Shown here in pieces: positions 1 to 12,980 of a stretch of 64,000 nucleotides of DNA. This DNA comes from Punica granatum (lineage: Eukaryota; Streptophyta; Magnoliopsida; Myrtales; Lythraceae). The stretch covers positions 7,750,001 through 7,814,000 of the forward strand of contig NC_045132.1 in the NCBI RefSeq assembly GCF_007655135.1. Reading direction: 5' to 3'. The position numbers and the translations under genes were made by a program. Every line of letters begins with the position of its first letter. Positions within the stretch are counted from its first letter, which is position 1. Under the pieces are notes generated by a model. It saw only the letters and a program-made list of their open reading frames with translations, had not been told where the DNA came from and made no database searches.

Positions 1-61
1 CTTACAAAATGAGGCCCAAAAACCTATATTAGTTGTCTATCCAGGTATATTTTTCTATATA

Positions 62-97
<36 letters not shown>

Positions 98-915
98 TGT
101 ATGTATGTATGCTGCTTTACATTTAAGTTAGCAATTCTCTGGATTGATTGTTTGATGAGGACATGCTAATTGAAGTTGTGATTTATATTTTTTAGGTATG
201 CAGCTGTTAAGCTGGCTGAAGTTCCTGGTTTTTCTGTGAGAATTGTTCCTACAGCTACATTCGTGTTTGACAGTTCCAAGTTGAAACCGAAGTGCAATAA
301 TGTCCGGTCTCTTCGTGAAGGTTGGATTTTTCTGAAGAGTCATCTTGTGAGCAGTTTCATATGACATTGTCTATCTATACTTCGACATGGTGGTACATTA
401 ACTATGTAGAATATTCTTAATGTCTTTTGTAGAGGCCATTTTTCAAGCAACACCTCGGTACAATAGTAGCATACTTGAAGATATGTTCATGGTGGAGAAC
501 GTAGAATTTGTGAATAGAACATTCCGTGAATGGAAGAGCCTGAGAGATGCACTAATTTTGCTTAAGGTACAATCAGAGTTCTGGTGGACTTAATTTTGGT
601 GGAATTTTAGTATGGCTGCTTGACAAAAATAAGTTACTTTCATTTATGCAGGCGTGGCTCGTCAGAGAAGTTCCTTGTACATGCACGATGGTCTAAAATG
701 GATTTCTAATCTCTATAATTTTATCGTACTAGGCCAATCATGAAAAGATTAACAAATCATGATGCGGACTGGTAAAGCATAACCGAAGTATGAAATTTCT
801 TGTCTTTATTTCTCTTATGTTATCAATCATAACAATCAGCAATTACTTTCTTTCGCTATTATTTGCGTAGGATATTTGCTGAAAAAAAAAAGAAAATGAA
901 AAGAAAAAAGTTTAA
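1..915 (+). pseudogene. Partial NOL6 duplicate (exons 3-6), decayed
   Basis: This stretch aligns with 15070-16540 inside the intact NOL6 gene, introns included, so it is a DNA-level duplicate and not a retrocopy. Exon-equivalents are 1-44 (end of exon 3), 204-320 (exon 4), 433-566 (exon 5) and 652-759 (start of exon 6). The reading is broken. One G is missing from the GGG run near 656, a base is added near 694, and the rest of exon 6 with 583 bp of following sequence is deleted at about 759, at a 5-bp microhomology (AATCA). After the deletion the alignment continues in NOL6 intron 6 and fades near 915. The copy runs off the left edge of the window, so more exons may lie upstream. Splice AGs are mostly kept, so short spliced transcripts remain possible. 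Confidence 0.9.
55..110. repeat. (TA)n/(GTAT)n microsatellite
   Basis: A TA run followed by about ten GTAT units. The matching intron of intact NOL6 (near 15124-15141) has only a short unexpanded version, so the tract grew after the duplication. Confidence 0.95.
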
Positions 916-2431
916 GAAATTTTCTTTCAAAATTTTAAATAATTCAACCTCAAATAACGTGATAAGAAAGAATAAACAAGAATTCTTTAATAAAAAAGTA
1001 ATTATGACAATTATTCGAATTATTAATATTAAATCTCTAATTTCATGTAATTTGATTGATACTTTCTCACGATACGTGACGTGATAAGATCACCCAATAA
1101 CTTCTTTACATTTACAGTCATTTTACCAGTTTCTATTTCGTATTCGTTTTGGTTCCCTAAAATAGTTTCCGATAGAGTTGGGGGGCTCCGTCAACCAATA
1201 TAGTTAGCGGCGCCAGGCGGCCACAAAGAAAACGTGCTTTCTTCTCTATCGTACCTAACCCTCCTCTGGGTCCAACTAAGCACCGAGTCAGCAAAACCTC
1301 GGGCCCCACTTCAAATCATTATCCGAATTCCAACTCTTTTTCTTACCAAAACCAGTGGATTTTCTCACCCAAAAAAAAAAAGAAACATCGAATCCTACGT
1401 GAGCCCGGCTTGTAAACCTTAAAACAAACAAATCACGAGAAGCACGTGGGCGTGCTTGCATGCAACGAACAATAAATGGAGCTCCAGCGAACGGACTTTA
1501 CGTACAGAAATCTTAAATTCAATGACAACAGCTCGTGTTCAGGATTTAAAAACTTTAAAGAAAGAAATAGTCATAGGAAGCACCAAAACATGGTACAATG
1601 GGAAGTTGAGTTTTAAATTCGTGGAATTTATACAATTGAAACTCATTGAAAATTGCTTGCGACCGAGGCAGTTGATGGAAAAATTATGTATTAGTCTTAG
1701 CTCATGGAGAGCGAAAAAAGAAACAATCATACTGAGCTTACACGATGATGTATTAGCATGACATTGAGTTACGGTGACGCATTTAATATCTTCAACTAAA
1801 ATTTATAGTATTTCGATTCACGTGTTCAGTACGATCAAAATATTATATACTTGAACTAAAAGTATCTGATAACTATCAACGTACATTGATTTAAGTGATT
1901 CGGTGTTTGTACTGCTTAAGTAAAGTTTTCGATTCGAGTCTTTGCGAATACAAAAAATTCATTCTGATAGAGTTTTAGCCCTTAATGAGTTGATTCGACT
2001 CGATTAAATTAATCGGGATCAATTAGACTTTCGAAGAAGAGGTTTACATTGAAAAAATATGACTGACTCAATATCATGTTACTGTTCCATTTACGGAATA
2101 TTCAGCCCCTACAATATTTTGCTATTATGGGGTACATGCGCCTGGGCTCTCGTATCATTTTTTCCACTGCGTCCCCATCTTCTTCCCTGACAGGTCACGT
2201 CAAACTCAAACACCCGTCAACCGGGAATCCAAATCGCCATCGTCAAATCTGCTGGGCAAAAACTTCTCTGCTCCGCTCAATCCAACCGGGCTGAGGCCGA
2301 CTCCCACCTCCCGGCAGCCGGCCTCTCCTCCATCGAAGCTCTCCTTCAACTCTCGTGCCGCAACCCGTCATCGTCCTTTCACAGAGAACGGGGAGAAGGG
2401 AATTTTTTATTAGATCGACCGCAAGATCGCC
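916..2431. other. Intergenic region with sugar-transporter upstream sequence
   Basis: No gene is supported. Position 863-1084 is a low-complexity Lys/Asn-rich open frame with no family signature. A G-box core (CACGTG) lies at 1443-1448. The GC-richer, CT-rich stretch from about 2160 to 2431 looks like the proximal promoter and 5' leader of the sugar transporter that starts at 2432. No clear TATA box was assigned. Confidence 0.5.
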
Positions 2432-5400
2432 ATGAGCAGCAGCGCCGGCGGCAGAGACGATCCCGAGGATGGGAGGGACCTCCGGAAGCCGTTCCTGCAA
2501 ACCGGGAGCTGGTACAAGATGGGCTCCAGGCAGTCCAGCAGCCTCCTCGGCTCCACCACCCAGATCTTGGACGGCGGCGTCTCTGTCCTTCTCTGCGTCC
2601 TTATTGTCTCCCTCTGCCCTATCCAGTTCGGGTTCACCGTAAGCAACTTCCAATCTGATCCTGATATGATATAATCAAAATCATTCTCGATGGCGGCAAA
2701 TTGAATTGGGAATAGCTCTTTGATATTGGTCGCTTGGTTGATTTTCAGTGTGGATACTCTTCTCCCACGGAGCAGTCGATCATCAGCGATCTCGGCCTCA
2801 CACTGTCTCAGGTTTAACTTGCCATTCGGTGTCAGCCACTTCCAGTTGACTTTTGGGTTTGATGTCTTATTCGATGTTCATTGATGATGGCAGTACTCCA
2901 TTTTTGGGTCGCTGGCGAACGTGGGAGCTATGGTTGGCGCCATAACCAGTGGTCAGATGTCAGAGTACATTGGCCGCAAAGGGGTATGTGTGGTTTTGAT
3001 TGTTTGTGTTTGATTAGTTCCTGCTCTTGTCCTGACAGTATTAATGAATACCCTAACGGTCATCACACAATCTAATCTGTCGTGACGGAATACATGCTTC
3101 TGACACTGTCATGTTTGGTATAATCAATGACACGTAGCTGATAAGAATCTTTTGGCATGTCCGTAAATTAGTCGAGTGAGTCTAATGAGAAAGCTGCTCC
3201 CAATTATGTTTTCAAGAAATTTGGAAATCCAGAAGCTTGCTCCTCGTTTTGCTATAAATGCAAGTAGCTCACTAAATTTCTGTCGAGTTTATTTTATTTG
3301 GTTGAATGGCTAAAGATTGCGAAAAAACTGAATGTAAGTTTTAGATGGGCAGTTCCTTGTTTTACGTTAGGAGAATGAATGACCATTTACCAGTGAGAGA
3401 CGTATTAGTGTTAATCTTACCCGATAAAGATTGTGTTTAGTTTGACTATCAAGTCAGCGAAGTCACAACATGTTTGGTTATCTCATCTCACATTTATTGC
3501 GTTGGCACTTCCCCTTATGAGCAACCCATTTACAAATTGAAGTCTCCATAACTTGTAAAAAGATCTATTTAGATGTTTCTCAGATTGATCTTATTGAAAG
3601 CTTTAGAAGTTGATTTTGTTGATTTAATTCTTCTGAATATAGTAAGTCCTATCTCTCAAGTTGGTACAAAAATAATTTCTTTCCTCAGCCGATTACTATT
3701 TATTCTTTTCTTTTTTATCAGAAAGTATGTAGCATCTCACTTTTAATAACATGTAATTTTCTGAAGCTTTGCCTATGTTTTTCCTCTCTTTAGTTTTGGC
3801 GGCTGACTCTTGGTTTTTCTCTGATCCAGTCTCTGATGATTGCTGCAGTTCCTAATGTCATAGGTTGGCTTGCTATATCATTTGCGAAAGTAAGTGACTG
3901 CTGAATATTTCTCTTAGTTCTTTATCATTCCAAAAAAAAAAAAAGGGTTGGTGAAAAGTTTAGTGTTTGGAATACTATCAACCATATCTGTATTGTTTTA
4001 GATTCCCAAGAAAAGAAAAAAGCATCCATTTTATATAAATGTTTGTTGTTTTCTGTAGGATACCTCATTCTTGTACATGGGAAGGTTGTTGGAGGGATTT
4101 GGTGTTGGAGTAATTTCATATACGGTAGAAATTTTAAAGCTTTCTGCGATTTCAATTGAACCTCTCGAAGAAATAGAGAAAACACAATTTTTGCTGTTAT
4201 TTGTAGGTTCCTGTTTATATTGCCGAGATAGCGCCTCAAGACAAGAGAGGAAGTCTAGGATCTGTAAATCAGGTCTGTGAGCTAACCGAGTGCTCTTATG
4301 ATCACTATCACATGATTATAGATAATGGATAAATTAAAATATGAGACCCTTTTCCTTCTTTTTTGCAGCTTTCTATTACAATTGGAATTATGTTAGCATA
4401 CTTGCTTGGGATGTTTGTCAGTTGGAGAGTGCTTGCAATATTAGGTAAGCAAGTTAAGGAGTTCTGTGCTGAAATAAATCTTTTAGAAGAGCAGTTACAA
4501 TCCTAGGTGTCCACGGGCTAGTGCTCACCTTAACTGATAAAATGATAGTAACAGACCGCTGTCATATTGTTTTGGTTCATGTGAATTCTCCCTTGACTGC
4601 GTCATGCAGCTGAATATCTGCTACCTAAGATTTGCATACCCATCAAACGGCCCTTTGCCATTATCTTTTTTTTTTTTTTTTTAATTTCTGATAATCCTTT
4701 GCAGGTGCTCTGCCATGTCTAATTGTGATTCCTGGCCTATTTTTCATACCGGAGTCTCCTCGTTGGCTGGTATGCAAGTGCTATGATTCCTTTTTTATTT
4801 TTATTTTTATATAGATATTAAATATTTTGCCTTCATTTTCTGTTCCTTATTGTTGGCTCTCTGTGAATTATGATCATTTTTCTGTTTTCATTTATTTTTC
4901 TTGGTTCTCCTTGGACTGAAAAAATTTTGCAGGCCAAAATGGGGATGACAGAGGAGTTTGAAATGTCTTTGCAAGTCCTAAGGGGTTTTGATACAGATAT
5001 TTCTGTTGAAGCAAATGACATCAAGGTAATAGAAACCAGTGCTCAAGGATTTATTCCATATATTCATTATATATATATATATATCTCATAGTTTTGCTTC
5101 TGATGGTTGTATTTTCTTAGAGAGCTGTTGCTTCATCCTGCAAGAAAACCACAGTAAGATTCGCGGATCTCAAGCGAAAACGATATTGGTTTCCTCTAAT
5201 GGTTGGTATTCATTGGTATTGGTTTTAATTTCTCCTCTTCTGTAGTTTATTTGATTTTTTATACTCTAATCCTCTATGAATTACATGAATGTTGCAGTTG
5301 GGTATTGGTCTGCTACTGCTGCAGCAGCTCAGTGGCATCAATGGTGTTTTATTCTATTCAACTACGATATTTGAAAGTGCTGGTCAGATTCTTACTCTTT

Positions 5401-6499
5401 CACCAAATTCTTTGTGGGTCTTTCTTAGTCTTGAATTGCTTTGTATTTCTTCAACAAAAAGAAGAAAAAAAAAATCACTTTGTATATCATTTATACACAG
5501 ACACACAGACACACACACACACACACACAGAGGAAAAAGTGATTTTATGGTCGAACATGGAGTGGCTATTTGCAAGATACATCCTATCTATAGAGTTCCT
5601 CTTAGATACCAAACTAAATCTATCATTTAAATTTACGGGGGACTTCTTTAGGGATCTCTCAGCATGAGAGATAAAAAAATTTTAAATTTCCTAGTATATG
5701 TAATATATAATATATAAAATGGGGCTTGTAAATGCCTAATTTTGATAATTTTAGGTGTTTGCTGGTGATGTTCAACTCTGTTTATTTTTTATGTTGGATA
5801 ATTTTCATTATTCCGAAGGTCGTTTTTCAATTTAAAAAATGACCTTCGGGACCCACACGGAGCTCACACCTTCGCTATGTTGCCGCTGGTAGAGTTGGAA
5901 ATTTAGTACATAGTGGACCATTATATTTGCTGAAGAAATCCTAACAAATCTTCGTCTTCATCCCATGTGACCTGCAATAATTATAGGAGTTTCATCAAGT
6001 AACTTCGCAACATTTTGTCTCGGTGCTATTCAGGTAAAGTGATTTTTCTTCTCACTCTTCTGCAGATAGTCTGGAGCCTTTACTTGGAAAAGGGTCTTTT
6101 ACTGTTTATACTGGACCTGTTTCCTCTATTCTTACTTCATTCTCCATAGAAGGGAACTTGTTAACATTGACATAAATTTCTCTAGTGAAGAGAATTTGGT
6201 TTTATTCTGATAATTTTTATCGGAAAGAAATTTGAAGGTTTTGCTAATAAGGAAATTTATTTTTGATGGCTCATGTTGATTCAGGATTACTCTAATGATA
6301 AAGAATGCCTGTCCACTTTTGCTAGAGATGTAATTTCGAATTAGTGAGCAGCAAAAAATTTGTATAGAAAACAGCGTGATCTCTTATGAGAAGTTGCTAT
6401 TCTTCAGGTTATTGCCACGGGAGTTAACCTTTGGCTGATGGATAGAGTGGGGCGCAGACTGCTTCTAATAGTATGACGAACTATACTCTCAACTTTTAG

Positions 6500-6547
<48 letters not shown>

Positions 6548-8386
6548 TATATGTCCTAAAAAAGAGTGAAAGAGGTTTCAGTTTATCATCAATTTAATAG
6601 GTGAATTGCTTTTGCAACTTAAGATTTCACTAGGTCCAATTTTCACCTTATAGCGTAATAATTTCCATTCTGCATCCTGAAATTCTATAGTTGGTTAATT
6701 CTGCATCTTACGTCTTTAGTTTTCATTTCACCTGATAGAAGAAACCTGTTTTTTCCCCCAAAACCGGAGAAAATTAAAATATTGTCATCAACTTGTCTTT
6801 ATCCGGATCAATTCATCCTCAAAATAATTCGTTCACACTTGGAGAATGGCGCCAGATAGCTACACTTAGAATATGTAATATATTGGTTTCATCAAGTTTC
6901 AGATGGTATCTGGTTTAGACAAACTGCAACCAGAATAATAAATCAGAATTAAATTGAGCACATGTAGATTTCAGGGCTCATTTATCTTGACTTGAAAATT
7001 GAAGGTGCATAATTGTGTTGGTATAAAATTTTGGGTGCAGGGCAGATTAAATGTGAAACTTCAAGTATGCAAAACAGAATTTTGGTAATCTAACATGTTT
7101 ATTCTTTTTTAGGTTTCATCTTCTGCAATGACTGTTAGCCTTGCAGTCGTTGCCATTGCGTTCTATATAGAGGTCAGTATTATTATCGTGATAGCCTTCT
7201 GAATTAATTTGAGTTTTTTTTTTTTTTGGCTGGAATTGAATTTATTCCAGAGTTTGTGGATATGACTCTAATATTAACTGAATTTCATCTGATGTTACCA
7301 GGGTTCTGTATCAGCAGACTCTAACTTATATGCCGATATGGGGATACTTTCGCTGATTGGGGTTGTGGTGAGTTTTCTTTCCACTTATTCATGTCTTGTT
7401 CATGGAGTCCTTTTGTTTCCGGGGGTCGACCTGACACCTTCCAAATTCTCTATTCAGGCTTTTGTTATTTCCTTCTCTCTGGGAATGGGAGCAATTCCCT
7501 GGCTTATAATGGCAGAGGTAATTAGCAGAAAGAGATTTACTATCACTATGAAAGTTTACAAGTTCTCTCTTGAGGTAAACTACTGTAGCTGGTGGCTCAT
7601 TCTCACTCTCAAATGCAAATTTTCAGATTCTTCCGGTGAGTATTAAAGGTCTTGCTGGTAGTGTGGCGGTATTGACGAATTGGCTAACATCCTTTGCCAT
7701 CACAATGAGTGCGAACTTGCTTTTGGATTGGAGCCCTGGAGGTAAATTCAAAGTCTCATGTTATATATGGAATAATACATTATATGTATGTATCTCGATT
7801 ATAAATGCCAACCTTTTTCAAACTATCATACCCTTGTCACCCGAAGTGCTCTAAATCCCTTTCCCTGAGAAGAAAAACGCAGCTCTTTGATTTGAGGTTA
7901 TGAGTGTAAATCGATTATTTTGATGATCTATTGACACCTTAAGCCATTGCCACTTGGCTAGAAGTGGTGCAACAGATGATCCATCCAAAAAATGCAGTGC
8001 CAGCTATGACTAAATGTGATGCGACGACACAAATAAAATTAGTAACAGAAGGCACAAGGAACTAGTGAGTCATTGCCGCAGTTTAAATGGCAACCTGAAG
8101 AGTCCTTTCGCTGTGAATTCTTCAATTTGGAACGGAACCAATTCTCACCAGGTGTCTCTAACACTGAGCTCCTGAGGAGCTGCCTGATATAGATTGTTCT
8201 CACCAGGTGTTCAGATCCCGGAATTTGAGCTAGCTATTCTGGGCTTGTCTGATGTTGTTTCTCACTTGGACAGGTACCTTCACGATGTATGCAGCTGTGG
8301 CTGCTTTTACGGTTGCTTTCGTGACACTCTGGGTCCCTGAGACCAAAGGAAGAACTCTGGAAGAGATTCAATCATCATTCAGATGA
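2432..8386 (+). CDS. ERDL6: ERD6-like monosaccharide transporter (MFS sugar porter)
   Basis: Eighteen exons join in frame to 491 aa: 2432-2638, 2749-2811, 2894-2983, 3830-3889, 4059-4124, 4207-4272, 4369-4444, 4705-4769, 4933-5025, 5121-5201, 5298-5382, 5987-6033, 6408-6470, 7113-7172, 7302-7367, 7458-7517, 7627-7741, 8274-8386. All junctions read as GT-AG. A polar N-terminus precedes 12 hydrophobic segments. Sugar-porter hallmarks are GRKG (117-120), PESPRWL (225-231), QQLSGIN (298-304), DRVGRR (345-350) and PETKG (476-480). The protein is collinear with Arabidopsis ERDL6/ERDL4 (about 487 aa), known as tonoplast proton-coupled exporters that move hexose from vacuole to cytosol; that role here is inferred from family. 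Which ERDL paralogue it matches best needs a phylogeny. Introns 11 and 13 carry AC and TG microsatellites. No disabling change was seen. Confidence 0.95.
5499..5529. repeat. (AC)n microsatellite in ERDL intron 11
   Basis: An almost pure run of AC dinucleotides inside the intron between 5382 and 5987. Confidence 0.95.
6500..6545. repeat. (TA)n(TG)n microsatellite in ERDL intron 13
   Basis: About five TA units followed by some seventeen TG units, inside the intron that starts at 6471. Confidence 0.95.
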
Positions 8387-8821
8387 TCCCATATATCAAC
8401 CCGCCTATTTTTTTGTGACAAAAGTCAATCTGTATCTGCTCTGAGCTTCCATCAGCGACCTTTCTTTTAATCTCAATTTTTTTTAGCATCTTTCTTGTAC
8501 TTAAAAACGTGTACAGTGAGAGAATCACTACCAATTTTTCGTCTCTCTGCATGTGTGAATGGACTTTCCGAATTGTTACCGAAATCAGATTGTTTTGAAA
8601 AGCAAAGTTCTGATTCATTTTGGCATAACAAGCGTTACATCAGAGCGAATGAGATTTTGCTGTCAGTAGTAAGTGCAATGCCCAAGTGATATGGATATGA
8701 CGACAATGATCCGAATGTATACGACGGATTGGTTGATCTCCACTCTCTGTTTTGTTTGAGGGAGATCGCTAACTGAATCCAATTAGTCGTTAGTTAATAT
8801 AGTATATGTCATGTTTGGTAT
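8387..8821 (+). other. Sugar-transporter 3' flank
   Basis: This is the likely 3' UTR and downstream sequence of the transporter, up to the transposon that begins at 8822. No second gene is supported. Confidence 0.5.
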
Positions 8822-9406
8822 TAGGGGTGATTGGTTTCGGGTACCCTGTATTTTTCATAATATCCGGACCTTACCCTGTAAGGGACAGGTTCCAAGATTT
8901 TGGAACCGGATCCTACCCTGTTGAATCATGGAACCGGAACCTACCCGGAACCTGTATTATACCACAGGTTCCGGGTACCCTGTTGGAACCTGTAAATTTT
9001 TTCTTCTCGCTAAATAAAATTGAAAATATCACATACATAATCAGTAATTATGCCAAATAGAATATCAATAAAATTTAGATTAATCCACAACAATGAAATA
9101 ATAATATGTCTCATCAATCCATCGACAAAATTGAACATCCATAATACGACCTCATAAAACAAAGTGCCTATGTTCTGATTCATTAGAGAAGATAGTAACT
9201 TTACTCTTTCCTCTCTTTTTTTTTTTCAATAAATAACCGGTTCCGGGTACCCTGTCAGCAGGAACCGGAACCGGAACCGATTTTCACAGGTTCTTAATTT
9301 TAATACCCGGAACCTACCCTATTTTCAATACGAGCTACCCGGACCCTACCCGTTAGGGTAGGTTCTAACCGGTTCCGGGTATACCCAGTACCCATGCACA
9401 CCCCTA
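8822..9406. mobile_element. Non-autonomous hAT-type element, 585 bp, copy 1
   Basis: The left end reads TAGGGGTGATTGG. The right end, read on the other strand, begins TAGGGGTGTGCATGGGTAC. An identical 8-bp direct repeat TTTGGTAT flanks it at 8814-8821 and 9407-9414, as expected for hAT target-site duplication. The interior is packed with GGTTCCGGGTA / TACCCGGAACC blocks in both orientations near each end, around an AT-rich middle. It encodes no transposase, so it would need one supplied in trans. A diverged relative lies at 40055-40547. Confidence 0.9.
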
Positions 9407-12400
9407 TTTGGTATTAGAGGAATGGAATGAAATTAAATGAAATAAAGATGGATGAGTGGTAGAACGAAATATAATAAAAATGAGAGAATTTGCAACTTTT
9501 GTTGATCTTGCAAGTACAATGGAATATAATTAAAAACAAAAAATATATATATATATATATATTTACCAAACATTCTTTTATACTCATATTTAATAAAATG
9601 CTCTTGCATATTGATAAAATCATAATTCATGCTATCAATCAATATCACTATCAATATCAAAATAAGTATATGAAACTTAAGTCGTACAATGGAGAAGCTC
9701 TACGATGTCATTTTTCTCATATTCTCAGCTCATGGTCGTGTGATCTTTCTGGTTTTCAAGCCTAATAAATGATTATTCTATTTGCTATTTAAGTTAAATA
9801 ACTTGTACCGTATTATATATGGACTTGCTTCCATAAAAAATTAGATTTAAATATCTATTTATACTATTTTTATTTATAGTTTTTTTTTTCAAAAATTAAA
9901 AATTCTGTTCATAATTAAAATTGTTTTTTGAGATATGAAATGATTTTCTAAAAAAAATTTTCTATAGATAGAAAGTAAAAAAATTTTCTATAGATAGAAA
10001 GTATGAAAATTTATTTTCTGTACAAGATATTTTTTAGCTGTGCTCTGTCTACAGCTTACTCTGAATCCGCTATTTTCCAATTCCGGTGTGCCCTATGCTA
10101 TATAATATTTATATTTTTAAAAGTTACAACCCTTTTATTTGTATTGGGTATCCGATTATGTGTTTTCTAAAATATATTTTACTGCAATGTTTCTTGACAG
10201 ATTAATAATTAAATTATATATATATATATATACATATAAACTTGACTATATTGTAATAATCTAATTAAATTACTATTTCATATGTTAATTTCTCTATAGA
10301 AATTAATAAAGTATTATTATTATTGTTAATAATAATAGAAATTATAAAGTATAATAATAATAATAATATTATTATTGTGATTAATAATACTATATAGTAT
10401 ATAATTTTAAAAAATCAAGAAGTATTAAAGAAAAGGTTTCCTATTTCATTCATAAATAAATATCCATAAATTTTTAGAAGTATTGTCTATTTATTAAAAT
10501 TTGATTAAGTATTTCTTTCATCGAAGTGATTGGGCCATTTTCGCTAAAATTTTTCAAATTCATAAAACTCATTTATGTAATGTGAAAAGAAGAAAGTACA
10601 AGCATATACTAAAATTTAAAACATTAAATGTTCTATAATTATTTCTCTTTCATCAAATAACTAAAGGTTTTGAAATTTTTAGAATTTTCTAAAATTATTT
10701 CCATAGAAAGACTTATAATAGAAATGATGCATGTGAATTTATAATAAAAATTTTGCATATTAATATAAATTATAAATTCATATCAATTAATATTTTCATA
10801 CTTAACTTCTCATCATAATTTCTTTACAAAATCCGTAAGGAATTAATTTTTTTGTGGTATATAATATCTAGTAATTTACCCAAATATCTTAAGAAATTGT
10901 GATTAATTCATATATTACTACTACATTAGAGAATGAGTAGTGATGTAACTTTTTCAAAATTATCATTTCTCCAATTCGAAATTAGTATGCCAAGTTTTGA
11001 GGATAATTTTATTATCTTAAGTTTTTAGGATATATTAAAATTAAAATATTTCACATCAAATATCTTTATGCATATATATCGAAATTATTAAGTATTTTAA
11101 TTCTTAAACTTTTACTTTTTATTCATTTATTATTAATTTAGTCATGTATAAGCTTAATTAAATATATTTTCTAAGTACTAAAATTATTAAGTATTTTTAT
11201 TTATACTCTTAATTTGATGCATTTATTTATATAATTTAATCATATTTAATTCTAATTATAAATATTTACAATTATGCCATTGTTTATTACAATTTATTTA
11301 ATGTAATATATATACATATACACTGCATTTTCTTGTTTGTGCGTTGCACGAGACTTTCACGAGAAATAAATTTTTATTTACATAATTTAAACTTATTTGT
11401 TTTACTTAAGTTTCAAAAATTCCATGGGAAAATATTCCGTTTTCTATAGTATATAATATCTACTAACTATATCCAAATATCTTTAGGAATTTTGATCAAT
11501 TCATATATTACAAATATATTAGAGAAACAGAAGAAAAATAGTGGGTCACATTTTCAAAATTATTATTTTTCATTCCAATAAAAATTAGTAACTATAACTT
11601 TTTTTCATTGCACTTGCTTACCTGTTATATAGTTGTCGTGGATAACCTCTTGAGATCTTGATCTCTTTATTATACTCTATGATATTTTTTTTAGTTGATA
11701 TTTCTAATGAGTAATCCAAAAAACACCTTTGAGGACAAATTTTTATTTTTCAAAAAGTCAAATTTCACTATTTGTTGTGTTATTCTTAATCAAATCTCGT
11801 ATATTATATTTCATGAATTTGATTAATTTTAGCTAAAAGGAACCAATTATTTTCATGAGAGATTTACTTAATTGAAGCTTTATAAGATTCACAATAGATT
11901 AAAACATTATTAAATAAAGTTTAAATTCATATAATTAATTTGTTTTATTTTTCTACGATTATGAATGTTTATTTACTATTGAAATAACAATAACCATTTG
12001 AATCAATGTATTCTTCATTTTCATATTTACCACTATTATTTATAATATTATTTAATTTTTATTTAATATATTAATCTATGAATTACAATACATTTACTAG
12101 TATACCTCATTTATTATACAACATTGATGGTAAAATTTTATTGTTTGACATTCGCATTGATGGTAAAATTACTATTATGAGACCATTTAATTCAAACAAT
12201 TAGTAGGTTTATCTTTTATAGCTGATTTATTAATGTTAGGAGGTGGAAATTAATATTTTTACTATCGTACTTAGCAATTTTAATTGTTGATCGTAATTTA
12301 TTTCTCCCCACATATGAGCATAATATCTCTCCGCTAAGGTATATATATTGACCATAAGACATATAGACAATTAAACCATTAATTTTAGTCAAGTTTATCT

Positions 12401-12650
12401 ATCTATATATATGTAAAGTTAGCTAAATTAAAATGACTCAACTATTTTCATGAGATATCAAACTATTTATTTTAATCAAATCTCATACAATTATTTAAGT
12501 TTTGAGAATAATAATAAAATATTGTTTTTTTAGTATATATGGTACTTAATTGTATGTATATTTACAATTATGTCACTCTATTTGTATTTAATTTATGTAA
12601 ATAATATATATATATATATGAGATAGTATCATTTAATCCTCAATGTTATT
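9407..12650. other. Long AT-rich intergenic stretch
   Basis: Very AT-rich DNA with several TA runs (for example 9544-9561 and 10215-10232). The open frames around 9414-9765 are low-complexity and match no family. Short phrases recur (for example 'gtatataatatct' near 10855 and 11449), which suggests old, decayed repeats. No gene is supported. Confidence 0.6.
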
Positions 12651-12654
12651 TAGA

Positions 12655-12980
12655 GTGCGTTTAGATTTAGAGTTGAGTTGAGTTGAGTTTTGTTTTAATT
12701 GGTTTGTAATGATTGTATTGTTGAATTATGAGAAAAAGTGTGAAAAGTAATAAATAATTGAGAGCAAGTCCTGATTAAGTCCTCCTTGTGTTGTTGAATT
12801 ATGACCCCGTCCTGCCTCGTTGCGAGCCTTTCCTATTTCCCCTTCCCTTGCCTGGTTCCCCCCCTTTCCCCCCTGCCCCCCGTCTGCTTGTGATGTTGAC
12901 TTGAAGATCCGTGCGTTGCGTTGCGTTGCGTTGAGTTCCCCAATTTTCAAAACCCCCCCCCCCCCTACACATTTACTTTC
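12655..12980. repeat. Probable decayed repeat with GAGTT and GCGTT short tandem arrays
   Basis: The left side carries repeated TTGAG units (about 12673-12690). The right side carries GCGTT units (about 12911-12932). Between them is a C-rich block (12840-12890), and a run of about 14 C follows at 12951-12964. 'attgttgaattatga' occurs twice (about 12716 and 12791). It looks like a MITE-type element changed in its interior, but no clean terminal repeats or target duplication were found. The C-rich runs could also be sequence errors. Confidence 0.35.

Noticed and set aside
71..110. Regular repeats suggesting a CRISPR-like array
   Set aside because: Pure tetranucleotide microsatellite with no spacers, in a plant genome.
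863..1084. Lys-rich 73-aa open frame
   Set aside because: Low-complexity AT-rich sequence at the end of the NOL6 copy.
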